From positions 1-17,206 of the forward strand of contig CAYTWZ010000033.1 in NCBI GenBank assembly GCA_964442035.1: a stretch of 17,206 nucleotides of DNA, written 5' to 3'. The notes below the pieces were generated by a model, which made no database searches, was not told the DNA's origin, and saw only the letters and a program-made list of their open reading frames with translations. This DNA comes from JAFLUQ01 sp964442035. Its GTDB lineage: Bacteria > Bacillota > Clostridia > UMGS1883. This document shows positions 1-6,801 of this stretch, in pieces (position 1 is the first letter of the stretch; every line of letters starts with the position of its first letter). A program made the translations under genes and the position numbers.

Positions 1-54
1 AGCACCGACCGAGTCGGTAGACGAGACCCGGGGGACATCTTTCGTTTAGTTATA
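1..54 (-). repeat. MITE-like multi-hairpin repeat, copy A (cut by window edge)
   Basis: This is the outer part of the repeat found complete at 16461-16587, in the opposite orientation. It matches that copy almost base for base and ends in the terminal inverted repeat CTTTCGTTTAGTTATA (39-54). The rest lies outside the window. It sits 133 bp upstream of the primase-helicase-like gene. The terminal TATA together with the following AT creates a TATAAT string at 51-56, but I see no good -35 before it. Confidence 0.85.
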
Positions 55-187
55 ATCTCCCGCTGAAATCCTGAGGAGCTAACGTTCCCTGCGCAGGTTG
101 CAATCGTTCGCAAGCTCCATTTCAAGCAAGTTTGATGGAGCGCTGCTCCGATTTAAAAGCTAAATTTTAACGAAAGGGGCCGCTACA
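55..187 (+). other. Leader region with inverted repeats, no gene seen
   Basis: This stretch between repeat copy A and the GTG start at 188 holds several short complementary segments. GCTCCAT (113-119) pairs with ATGGAGC further on, and GGAGC gct GCTCC lies around 137-150. It ends in a plausible ribosome site, AAAGGGG, about 8 bases before the GTG. I could not match it to a known riboswitch and found no convincing promoter. The folding is suggestive only. Confidence 0.3.
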
Positions 188-1702
188 GTGGATAGATTGG
201 ACAGCTATGAAATATTCAGCATATTTTCCCGTATCTTTGGCGGTCGCAGAGGCGTGTTTACCTTTCACTACCAAACACCCTCAGGCGTCAGCTTTTACCG
301 TCGGGTCTGCCGTGAATGTCGCGGCGGTGACTGCGGCAGTTGCACAAGCGGACGCTTTTTGCAGCTTTCTCCTAAGGCAACGGAGGGGCATATCTTGGGT
401 CAGACAGCGGTGGGCATATATCCCGTAGACGAATATGGCAGATGCCGATTTGCTGTTATTGAGCTTAAGGGTAAGAACTTTAAAATGCAATTGAGAGTGT
501 TGGCGTCAGTTTGTCAGTGTATGGAGCTTTCTCACCTATGTGAGATCACCGATTACGGCAAAAGCAGCAGACTGTGGCTGATTTTTAGCGGTGAAATAAC
601 CGCCGCTCAGGCAGCCGGTGCGGCGGCCGTTATTATAAAGGAAGGCATGGCGGTCGCTGACATTATTGACAGCAGTCTGTTGCTTTCCATACAGCCTTCG
701 CCTATTCCCAAAGGTGATTTGGGCTGTCCGGTAATGTTGCCGCTTTTTCATCTGGACAGCGGCTTTTCCCGTTTGACGAACAACGAATTAGAACCAATTG
801 ATGATCCGCTGGAATTTTTGGCCGAGTTTCAAGGGACAGCAAATCTGCCAAAGCCAATTAAACCTGATAAGGACGATTTTCCGGACAAAATCAAATGTGA
901 ACTGTGCAACAGATTTTACATAGATACTCCCGGCATAAGTCAAAAGGGTATTGACGCATTGCGGGCTCTGGCGACGGTCCCCAACCCATGTCCTAACGGG
1001 GAGTTTCAGCCGCCTGCCCCGCCTTTTTCCGACTATTCGGGGCTATCGAGAGCAAGGCTTTATCTGCCAAGAGGCGTCGGAGAAAAAGCGGTCAGGCTGC
1101 TGGAGGAATTCAGTCAGGTAAAAATCGCTGACAGAAGAGAGCGGGGAAAAGACCTCAGGGTCAAGCTGAAAATTCAGATGCCGTCTTGGGTCATAAACTG
1201 TGTCGATGAGCTGGCTGATATGGACTGCCGTACGATCACCGGTTCGGTGGGTAGCGGAAAAGGCAACGTGGTTTGCGCATTGATAGAACATCTCCGCCGA
1301 AGCACTCTTATATTGGCAGCCGAAACTCGCACGGCCTACCATTGGCGCAAGGTTGTGAGCCGAGCCTTTGGCATTGACGAAAAAGAAATTCCATTGATAA
1401 TCAATGATGACGCTTCACCTCAGGGTAGGCTTGACATTGCACTGCTTGACAGTCGGACGGAGCTAAGAATTGGGGACTGCCTTCCGTTTTACGGGGTAGT
1501 GATCATAGCTGACATTGACAGACTCCACTGCGGGCCTGAGGTTTTTGCAGATGTGATGGCCTGCGTCTGCGCCAAAAGGATCTATGCCGTTTCCACTGTG
1601 CCTGTCAGGGACGGAAGATGCGGTGAAGCAGCCGCACTTTTCTGCGGTGATGATTACTTTCTGCACAGTCAGGCGCAAGTCAACGACAATAAAGATGATT
1701 AA
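188..1702 (+). CDS. Degenerate, truncated TOTE-type archaeo-eukaryotic primase / SF2 helicase protein
   Basis: The 504-residue product follows the layout of TOTE conflict-system primase-helicases. A four-cysteine cluster (C41, C44, C49, C52) is followed by a primase-like region with the family landmarks GVYP-like GIYP (76-79), C86, LWLIF (129-133) and LPKGGFGN-like PKGDLG (174-179). A linker with a YLPRG motif (292-296) leads to a first RecA lobe: GSVGSGKG (352-359), a DIDR box (442-445) and STVPVRDG (469-476). Catalytic positions are changed. The DFD metal motif reads ELK (92-94), the SGNGxHxW motif reads YGKSSRLW, Walker A lacks the final T/S, and DECH reads DIDR. The frame stops before the second RecA lobe, and no nuclease part follows. 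Start: GTG after AAAGGGG. Family assignment is from remembered motifs. A non-enzymatic role, or decay without frameshift yet, are both possible. Confidence 0.7.
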   Translation: MDRLDSYEIFSIFSRIFGGRRGVFTFHYQTPSGVSFYRRVCRECRGGDCGSCTSGRFLQLSPKATEGHILGQTAVGIYPVDEYGRCRFAVIELKGKNFKMQLRVLASVCQCMELSHLCEITDYGKSSRLWLIFSGEITAAQAAGAAAVIIKEGMAVADIIDSSLLLSIQPSPIPKGDLGCPVMLPLFHLDSGFSRLTNNELEPIDDPLEFLAEFQGTANLPKPIKPDKDDFPDKIKCELCNRFYIDTPGISQKGIDALRALATVPNPCPNGEFQPPAPPFSDYSGLSRARLYLPRGVGEKAVRLLEEFSQVKIADRRERGKDLRVKLKIQMPSWVINCVDELADMDCRTITGSVGSGKGNVVCALIEHLRRSTLILAAETRTAYHWRKVVSRAFGIDEKEIPLIINDDASPQGRLDIALLDSRTELRIGDCLPFYGVVIIADIDRLHCGPEVFADVMACVCAKRIYAVSTVPVRDGRCGEAAALFCGDDYFLHSQAQVNDNKDD

Positions 1703-1710
1703 CCATTAAA

Positions 1711-1739
1711 AAGCCTGTCGGTTCAATACCGACAGGCTT
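1711..1739 (-). terminator. Intrinsic terminator between convergent genes
   Basis: A perfect 12-bp stem (AAGCCTGTCGGT, 1711-1722, with ACCGACAGGCTT, 1728-1739) has a 5-base loop. On the minus strand it is followed by TTTTTAA, so it should end the zinc operon transcript. On the plus strand the run after the stem is weak, but the hairpin may also help end the primase-helicase-like gene. Confidence 0.85.
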
Positions 1740-1760
1740 AATATTACCGGCAAACCCCGT

Positions 1761-2795
1761 TTACTTCTTCTTTTCCGCCAGCTTATCATATACCTTGTTT
1801 AAAAATGCATCCCCATCGTTTTCGCAGGAGGAATATTCAAGACAGCTGTCCTTTGTAGTTTCACAGACCACATAATTTTCTCCGGGGCGGCGCTGAAGGG
1901 AGAACAGTCTTATGTTCCCGTCAGAGGTATATGTAATACCGATAAACGCACTGACAGTTTCAGCGTCAATATCTGACATACAAAGCAAAATGCAAAGGGT
2001 ATTTTCATCCAGCATCAACGGTTCGTAGCTGAAATTCATATCTCCGTCTGTGCAGAAGCCTGCCGCCAGACTGTCAAGAGTATTTTGCACATCCTCCGCC
2101 GGTCTGACAAAAAAGCTTTTGTCCTGTTTTTGGGCATAACTGTTAAGAGCCTGTTTTTCGGCGCTTGCCCAAGCCTGCTCCTTAACAGCGGTAACATAGC
2201 CCTTGGGGTCGGTTATAATTTTTTTGTTAAGAGCTGCATCTTCCGCAAAAACCACCTTAGGCAGGCTTATCTGCTCAAAGAACAGTCGTGCGCTTTCCAA
2301 CACTGCCTTTGCGTCCTCCGGCTTCTCCATGGAGCTGAAATCTATCACAGGAGATTTAAACATTGCATCTTGGGAATCGGTTATCAGCACAGCATTTGCA
2401 GTCCCGTCCCAGTCAACATCCATTCCAAAGCACTCGGAAATAAATCTTATCGGCACAAGAGTACGTCCCTGAGAAATAAACGGTGCCGCGTCAAGGGTTT
2501 CGGCTTTTCCGCTGTTGTAAGCGATTGTGTTGCCGATTTGCAGGACAGTTACAGTACTGTCACGGGTAATGGTTATCTTCTGTGTATCGTTTTCCCACTC
2601 TACATCCGCGTCCAAAGCCTCGGCTATGGCACGAAGGGGCACAAAGGTGCGTCCGTTTACGGCCACAGGAGCCGCGTCAAACTCCAATTCATTTCCGTTG
2701 AGCATAACCTTGATCTCCCCCTCGGCTCCCCAAGCAGCTATGGATGAAAACACCATAACTGCCGCCAGCAGCAGAGAAACCAAACTTTTTTTCAT
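1761..2795 (-). CDS. Secreted protein with copper-amine-oxidase-like stalk domain, fifth gene of zinc operon
   Basis: The 344-residue product starts with a signal peptide (basic MKKS, a hydrophobic stretch, cut probably near AWGA at 21-24). Residues about 28-145 hold the two-part copper amine oxidase N-terminal-like fold (stalk domain): RTFVPLRAIAEALDADVEWE and then GRTLVPIRFISECFGMDVDW. The remaining 200 residues form a mixed alpha/beta region I do not recognise, ending in a lysine-rich tail. Despite the family name this domain is usually a wall- or matrix-associated module in Clostridia, not an oxidase. Its ATG overlaps the permease TGA as ATGA, with AAGGAG 9 bases before the start, so it is translationally coupled to a zinc/manganese importer. 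A role in metal capture or envelope adaptation under metal limitation is inference. Confidence 0.85.
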   Translation of the reverse strand: MKKSLVSLLLAAVMVFSSIAAWGAEGEIKVMLNGNELEFDAAPVAVNGRTFVPLRAIAEALDADVEWENDTQKITITRDSTVTVLQIGNTIAYNSGKAETLDAAPFISQGRTLVPIRFISECFGMDVDWDGTANAVLITDSQDAMFKSPVIDFSSMEKPEDAKAVLESARLFFEQISLPKVVFAEDAALNKKIITDPKGYVTAVKEQAWASAEKQALNSYAQKQDKSFFVRPAEDVQNTLDSLAAGFCTDGDMNFSYEPLMLDENTLCILLCMSDIDAETVSAFIGITYTSDGNIRLFSLQRRPGENYVVCETTKDSCLEYSSCENDGDAFLNKVYDKLAEKKK

Positions 2796-3613
2796 AATGA
2801 TCTCTCCTTACTTATTATTCTCCCGGATATGCACATTACTCCGAACACTGCCAAATCAATGACGACAACTCCCGCGCCTATGGGCGTCTCAAACGCATAT
2901 GACGCGGCCATACCGCCGAAAAAGCACAACAGGCTTATTACAGCGGAGCATAATATCACGTTTTTGAAGCATTTGCACACCCGCATTGAGGACAGGGCCG
3001 GGAATATGATCAGGCTGGATATAAGCAGTGCGCCCATGATACGCATACCTATTACTATAGTAACCGCTGTCAGCAGTGCAATAACTGTATTGTACAAGCC
3101 GGCCCGCACTCCGGTAGCCCGTGAAAAGCTTTCGTCAAAGGTAACGGCAAAAATCTTGTTGTAAAACACCACAAACACCGTAATGACCAGTACGCTGAGT
3201 ATCACGCTCAGCCACACATCCTCCCTTGTCATGGCAAGGATGCTGCCGAACATGTAATTACACACATCGGTGTTCATGCCGGTAGTGAGACTTGTAACGA
3301 TTATACCTATAGCCAGTGCCGAGGAGGAAACCACAGCAATAGCCGCGTCGCCTCTGATGCGGCTGTTTTCGCTCAGCCGCAGGAGAAAGAACGCCGCCAC
3401 AAGCACAATAGGTATCGACACCGCCAGCGGAGCCAGATTGAGAGCCGCCGCAATACTCATTGCCCCAAAGGAAACATGAGAAAGCCCGTCCCCTATCATT
3501 GAATACCGTTTAAGCACAAGGCTTACTCCTAACAGTGAGGCGCAAAGGCTGACCAGCGCACCCACTACAAATGCGCGGACAATAAAGCCATAGGAAAACA
3601 TCTCCAATATCAA
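2792..3613 (-). CDS. znuB: Metal ABC transporter permease (ZnuB/ABC-3 family)
   Basis: This 273-residue integral membrane protein is the pore subunit of a zinc or manganese importer. It has about eight hydrophobic segments and the ABC-3 family signature region GDGLSHVSFGA near residues 42-52, and its length is normal for the family. I take the TTG start, because it overlaps the ATPase stop codon as TTGA and has GGAGG 9 bases upstream. An in-frame ATG four codons later (3601) is the alternative, but lies too close to any ribosome site. Fourth gene of the operon. Substrate is inferred as zinc from the regulator and binding protein; manganese cannot be excluded. Confidence 0.93.
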   Translation of the reverse strand: MILEMFSYGFIVRAFVVGALVSLCASLLGVSLVLKRYSMIGDGLSHVSFGAMSIAAALNLAPLAVSIPIVLVAAFFLLRLSENSRIRGDAAIAVVSSSALAIGIIVTSLTTGMNTDVCNYMFGSILAMTREDVWLSVILSVLVITVFVVFYNKIFAVTFDESFSRATGVRAGLYNTVIALLTAVTIVIGMRIMGALLISSLIIFPALSSMRVCKCFKNVILCSAVISLLCFFGGMAASYAFETPIGAGVVVIDLAVFGVMCISGRIISKERSL

Positions 3614-4320
3614 AGCGTCTCACCTCCCAAAAAGCTTTCGCCGATTTTTGTCTTGACATAATCGGCTGTTTTTCCGTAAAACATGACCTCGCTACCGCCT
3701 ATATGGAGGACAGTGCCGGAATACTTCAGAGATCCGGATATATCATGGCTTACCATAACAACGGTTATGCCGCTGTCCTTGTTAAGCTCGTATATCAGCC
3801 GGTAAAAATCGGTAGTGGCTATGGGGTCAAGCGCCGTAGTGGGCTCGTCCAGAAGTATCATCTTGTCCGCCCCGCAAAGGGCCCGGGCAAGAAGCGTTCG
3901 CTGCTGCTGACCGCCGGAAAGGCTGCGGTAGCATTCTTTTTTTATATCCGTTATGCCAAGGCGCTCCATGGCCCGATCGGCCTTGGCTTTTTCGGCTTTC
4001 CCGTAAAAGGGTCGAATGCCCATAGAGCCCTGACACCCCGACAGCACCACCTCAGACACCGACGCCGGGAAATCCTGCTGTATCTGGGTTTTCTGGGGCA
4101 TATAGCCAATGTCCCGGCGTGAAAAGTCCTTTGCGAAGTGGATGTGTCCGCTGGCCGTTGACTTAAGCCCGAGAATAGCTTTTATAAGGGAGCTTTTTCC
4201 GCTTCCGTTTTCGCCGAAAACGCACATGAAGTCTCCCTGATCAATGTCAAAATTTATGCCGCTGACAATGGTCTTGCCGTCATAGCATATGCTCAGATCC
4301 CTGACCTGTATAAGGCTCAT
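3610..4320 (-). CDS. znuC: Metal ABC transporter ATPase (ZnuC-like)
   Basis: The 236-residue ATP-binding subunit carries all expected motifs in order: Walker A GENGSGKS (36-43), Q-loop Q76, signature LSGGQ (134-138), Walker B MILLDEP (154-160) and the H-loop histidine H192. It powers metal uptake through the permease encoded next to it. The ATG overlaps the lipoprotein stop as ATGA and the stop overlaps the permease start as TTGA, which implies coupled translation and fixed stoichiometry. Length and motifs are ordinary for the ZnuC/MntB-type family. Nothing looks damaged. Confidence 0.95.
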   Translation of the reverse strand: MSLIQVRDLSICYDGKTIVSGINFDIDQGDFMCVFGENGSGKSSLIKAILGLKSTASGHIHFAKDFSRRDIGYMPQKTQIQQDFPASVSEVVLSGCQGSMGIRPFYGKAEKAKADRAMERLGITDIKKECYRSLSGGQQQRTLLARALCGADKMILLDEPTTALDPIATTDFYRLIYELNKDSGITVVMVSHDISGSLKYSGTVLHIGGSEVMFYGKTADYVKTKIGESFLGGETL

Positions 4321-5234
4321 TTCAACGCCTCCCTCAAATTTTTCACGTTTTCAGCCATCAGACTGAGGTATGTTTCTCCATTGTCCCATTCCTCCCGCGA
4401 TAAGTTGTGGCAGGAGTGAAGCAGCAGCGGCTTTGCGCCGGTTTCGTCGGCAATCAGCTTTGCCACGGCATTATTGGACAGCTCCTCGTAAAACACAACC
4501 TTTGCCCCGTCAGCACGCATTTCGTCGATCATATGGCATATACGATGCACTGACGGCTCAGTGTCGGAGGAACAGGAATCGTAAGCTGCCTCCCAGTCCA
4601 GTCCATACTCCTGAGTAAAATAAAGCATACTGAAACGGCCTCCGTGGTATATCTTTTTTGTCCCGGCGGCACTGACGATCTCCCGAAATTCCTCATCCAG
4701 CTTTTCTAACCCCAAAATCAGCGCTTCGGCGTTTTCCCGGTAATACCCGGCGTTTTTGCTGTCCGCCGCTTCCATCTTCGCGAGAATATTATCAACGATG
4801 GTAATACAATTCCTTGGACTTGTCCATATATGTGGGTCGTATTCGTGATCATGCTCAAGACCGTGCTCGTGCCCCTCATGCTCGTCCCTGACAAGAGTAA
4901 GTCCAAGACTGGCGTCAAGAACAGCGGGAGCATTGTCAAGCCCCTCCACAAGGCCTTTTACCCACGGCTCCATATGATCTCCCATATATATAAAAATATC
5001 GCAGCCGTTTATTTCAATGACATCTCCGGTAGAAGGCTCATAGCTGTGGCTTTCCTTTCCCGGAGTCAGCAGAAGCTTCACATCAATCCTGTCGCCGCCT
5101 ATGGCACGGACAAAATCATATGAGGGAAAAAGTGTAGTGACTATTTTAATCTTGCCGCTGTCAACAGGCCTTTCCCTTGTGCAGCCTGTCAGCAGAAGCA
5201 ATAGGGCAAGGATGGCACAGATCAGCTTTTTCAT
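4317..5234 (-). CDS. znuA: Zinc/manganese-binding lipoprotein of ABC importer (ZnuA-like)
   Basis: The 305-residue cluster A-I solute-binding protein opens with a lipoprotein signal (LLTGC, modified cysteine C18), so it should be tethered to the outer face of the membrane. Likely metal ligands are H63 (KESHSYEPS), H135 (YDPHIWTSP), H197 (YHGGRF) and a later acidic residue in the FYEELS segment, where zinc and manganese proteins usually differ. A histidine- and acid-rich loop at about 118-132, directly before DPHIW, is typical of zinc-specific members. The start chosen is the ATG that overlaps the regulator's TGA as ATGA and has GGAGG 8 bases upstream. A frame opening nine codons earlier lies inside the regulator gene and lacks support. 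Confidence 0.93.
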   Translation of the reverse strand: MKKLICAILALLLLLTGCTRERPVDSGKIKIVTTLFPSYDFVRAIGGDRIDVKLLLTPGKESHSYEPSTGDVIEINGCDIFIYMGDHMEPWVKGLVEGLDNAPAVLDASLGLTLVRDEHEGHEHGLEHDHEYDPHIWTSPRNCITIVDNILAKMEAADSKNAGYYRENAEALILGLEKLDEEFREIVSAAGTKKIYHGGRFSMLYFTQEYGLDWEAAYDSCSSDTEPSVHRICHMIDEMRADGAKVVFYEELSNNAVAKLIADETGAKPLLLHSCHNLSREEWDNGETYLSLMAENVKNLREALK

Positions 5235-5635
5235 TTGCCCGCCTCCCTGCACTTTTTGCACACTCCGTACATTACTGTACGGGAATTGTCCACCTCAAAG
5301 CCGTGATGCTCAAGGATATGAGGGGCAAGGCCGCTGAGAAATTCGCAGTCTACGTGTATAAGGGCTCCGCACTTCAGGCACTTCAGGTGAAAATGCTCCT
5401 TGCAGTCTGTTTCTGAGCCCACGTACTGATAGCAGGCTCCGCCGTCAAGGAAATACTTGCGCACGGTTCCGGCCTCTACCAGCTTATCCAGCTGACGGTA
5501 CACTGTGGCAGTCCCCACTGACCCGCTTGTCTCACGCAGATGAACAGCAATATCCCCTGCCGAAACATGAGGCTGTGGGCTATTTTTTAAATATGAAATT
5601 ATTTGCTCCCTCTGTTTTGTCTTATAGTCGGCCAT
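5231..5635 (-). CDS. zur: Fur-family metalloregulator, probably zinc-sensing (Zur)
   Basis: The 134-residue product has a winged helix (about 1-80, with the recognition segment SGSVGTATVYRQLDKL) and a C-terminal metal and dimer domain. Two CxxC pairs (C86/C89 and C126/C129) form the usual structural zinc site. H81, H83, H94, C97, H106, H110 and H111 are available for sensing. First gene of the zinc importer operon, so it very probably represses its own operon when zinc is replete. Start: ATG at 5635, with GGAGGG 5 bases upstream. A TTG six codons earlier is in frame but has no ribosome site. PerR, Fur and Zur are hard to tell apart by motifs, so the zinc call rests mainly on the adjacent importer with its His-rich loop. 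Confidence 0.88.
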   Translation of the reverse strand: MADYKTKQREQIISYLKNSPQPHVSAGDIAVHLRETSGSVGTATVYRQLDKLVEAGTVRKYFLDGGACYQYVGSETDCKEHFHLKCLKCGALIHVDCEFLSGLAPHILEHHGFEVDNSRTVMYGVCKKCREAGK

Positions 5636-5655
5636 AATGCCCTCCGAATTCAAAA

Positions 5656-5678
5656 TTGAAAATGAGTTTCATTTTCAA
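5656..5678 (-). promoter_or_regulatory. Probable Zur/Fur-type operator
   Basis: A perfect 10-3-10 inverted repeat, TTGAAAATGA gtt TCATTTTCAA, begins right after the -10 hexamer and covers the expected transcription start. It contains the AATGA/TCATT core common to Fur-superfamily boxes. Its position fits repression of the regulator and importer operon by the first gene's own product. Which metal it answers to is inferred. Confidence 0.8.
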
Positions 5679-5707
5679 ATTATAGCACCAAAAAAAGGCT
5701 TTGTCAA
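5679..5707 (-). promoter_or_regulatory. Consensus sigma-A promoter of the zinc operon
   Basis: On the minus strand, TTGACA (5707-5702), a 17-base spacer and TATAAT (5684-5679) give perfect -35 and -10 hexamers. The -35 lies in the loop and inner stem of the terminator at 5691-5716. The operator at 5656-5678 begins at the base next to the -10. Confidence 0.88.
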
Positions 5708-5716
5708 GCCTTTTTT
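5691..5716 (-). terminator. Intrinsic terminator of the LysR gene, overlapping the zinc-operon -35
   Basis: A perfect 11-bp stem (AAAAAAGGCTT with AAGCCTTTTTT) and a 4-base loop are followed on the minus strand by a T-run. It lies 68 bp past the LysR stop. A second hairpin just upstream (CTTTTTTGC 5727-5735 with GCAAAAAAG 5740-5748) may support it. Confidence 0.75.
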
Positions 5717-5747
5717 CAGCCCAAAGCTTTTTTGCCGGAGCAAAAAA

Positions 5748-5767
5748 GGCTTTCTGCCCTTATTGAG
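5748..5767 (+). repeat. Degenerate copy of the short palindromic repeat
   Basis: GGCTTTCTGCCCTTATTGAG differs at only a couple of positions from the repeat half GGGCTTTCAGCCCTTATTGA found in copy C at 14820-14838. It lies immediately 3' of the LysR gene, in keeping with the gene-end location of the other copies. It is short, so the relationship is probable, not certain. Confidence 0.5.
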
Positions 5768-5783
5768 TAAAGCTCCACCGGTT

Positions 5784-6680
5784 TCAGCTTTTATACATTT
5801 CACAAATCATATTTTCAAGCTCCTTTGACGCAGCATTCAACGAATATTTTGGGTTTTTTACAATATAGACCGTTCGCTCCGGAATTGGCTCCGCCAAATC
5901 AAGAACAATAAGATCTTTACTGTTGCTATCATTTTCAATAAAATCCATGGGAACAAAGCCTATGCCTAAATCGTTTCTGACCATAGGCAGTATAAGGTCG
6001 GTCGTTGAGGCTTCTATTTCCGGGTCAAAATCAAGTCCGTGCTTTAAAAAGAAATCGGAAAAAAATTCATAGGAATTTGTCTCTTTGCCGGTGGTTATGA
6101 TAGGATACCGGGATAATTCCTCCAGGGTTATCTTTCTGCCTGACAGCTCCGGAAAGCACCTGCTGCTAACTGCCGTATCACGAAATGTTTTGACAGGCTT
6201 CCATACAAGGGACTTATCTACGGCTGCATAGGAAGTTATTACCGCGATATCCGAAAGCCCGGATTTTAAGGCATTGATCGCCTGCGGAGTAGAATTGTTA
6301 GACAGTTGAATGCGAACCTTGGGATAAGTCTTGCGGAACTTTTTTAAGACAGGCAGCATAAGACAGTGCAGCGCTATTTCAGTCACGCTGATTGAAAGCT
6401 GACCGCTTTGCAGGCCTTTTTTTAGGGACAGCTCTTCTTCCCCGGCTTGTATGTGTTTAAAAGCAGCGGATATATGCAAGTACAGCTTTTCGCCCTCGGG
6501 AGTGAGGGATACCCCCCTGTTGCTCCGAACAAAGAGAGTGCAGCCAAGCATATTTTCAAGCAGCTTTATTGTACGTGTAATATTTGGCTGATTGTTCAGA
6601 AGGGCTTTTGCCGCTTGGGTAATGTTTTTATATCTGGCAACATAATAAAACACCTTGTAGTAGTCATAGCTTATATTCAA
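5784..6680 (-). CDS. LysR-family transcriptional regulator
   Basis: The 298-residue product has the normal LysR length. An N-terminal helix-turn-helix (about 4-64: NITQAAKALL, NITRTIKLLENMLGCTLFVR, GVSLTPEGEKL) is followed by a linker helix and a periplasmic-binding-protein-like effector domain. The effector is not recognisable. Start is a TTG with AGGAGG 9 bases upstream; no ATG in a good position exists. It is transcribed divergently from the MATE gene across a 121-bp gap that contains a long dyad, so regulation of the pump and of itself is the simplest reading. Confidence in the family is high; the regulatory target is inferred. Confidence 0.93.
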   Translation of the reverse strand: MNISYDYYKVFYYVARYKNITQAAKALLNNQPNITRTIKLLENMLGCTLFVRSNRGVSLTPEGEKLYLHISAAFKHIQAGEEELSLKKGLQSGQLSISVTEIALHCLMLPVLKKFRKTYPKVRIQLSNNSTPQAINALKSGLSDIAVITSYAAVDKSLVWKPVKTFRDTAVSSRCFPELSGRKITLEELSRYPIITTGKETNSYEFFSDFFLKHGLDFDPEIEASTTDLILPMVRNDLGIGFVPMDFIENDSNSKDLIVLDLAEPIPERTVYIVKNPKYSLNAASKELENMICEMYKS

Positions 6681-6725
6681 TATGACCGGCCTCCTAACAT
6701 GTCAACAACATATGATAATAATATT

Positions 6726-6754
6726 AAATATAGATTTTACATATATCTATATTT
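6726..6754. promoter_or_regulatory. AT-rich dyad, candidate LysR binding site
   Basis: AAATATAGA (6726-6734) and TCTATATTT (6746-6754) form a perfect inverted repeat with an 11-base centre. The symmetry continues less perfectly outward over about 55 bp. The layout fits the T-N11-A style of LysR sites. It covers the -35 of the MATE promoter. Confidence 0.6.
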
Positions 6755-6764
6755 ATATTATAAT
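6736..6764 (+). promoter_or_regulatory. Sigma-A promoter of the MATE gene
   Basis: TTTACA (6736-6741), a 17-base spacer and TATAAT (6759-6764) lie 38 bp before the MATE start. The -35 falls inside the dyad at 6726-6754, so bound regulator would contact or block polymerase directly. The region is very AT-rich, so other -10-like strings exist nearby. Confidence 0.7.
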
Positions 6765-6801
6765 AATCCTTGCAAAAAAGTCAATAGGAGTGTATTTTTA
6801 A

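Noticed and set aside
55..187. Possible riboswitch before the primase-helicase-like gene
   Set aside because: Some inverted repeats are present, but no known aptamer core or expression platform could be recognised.
2085..2747. Plus-strand open frame (220 codons) opposite the stalk-domain gene
   Set aside because: Antisense shadow of a gene with signal peptide, domain match and coupled start; no ribosome site.
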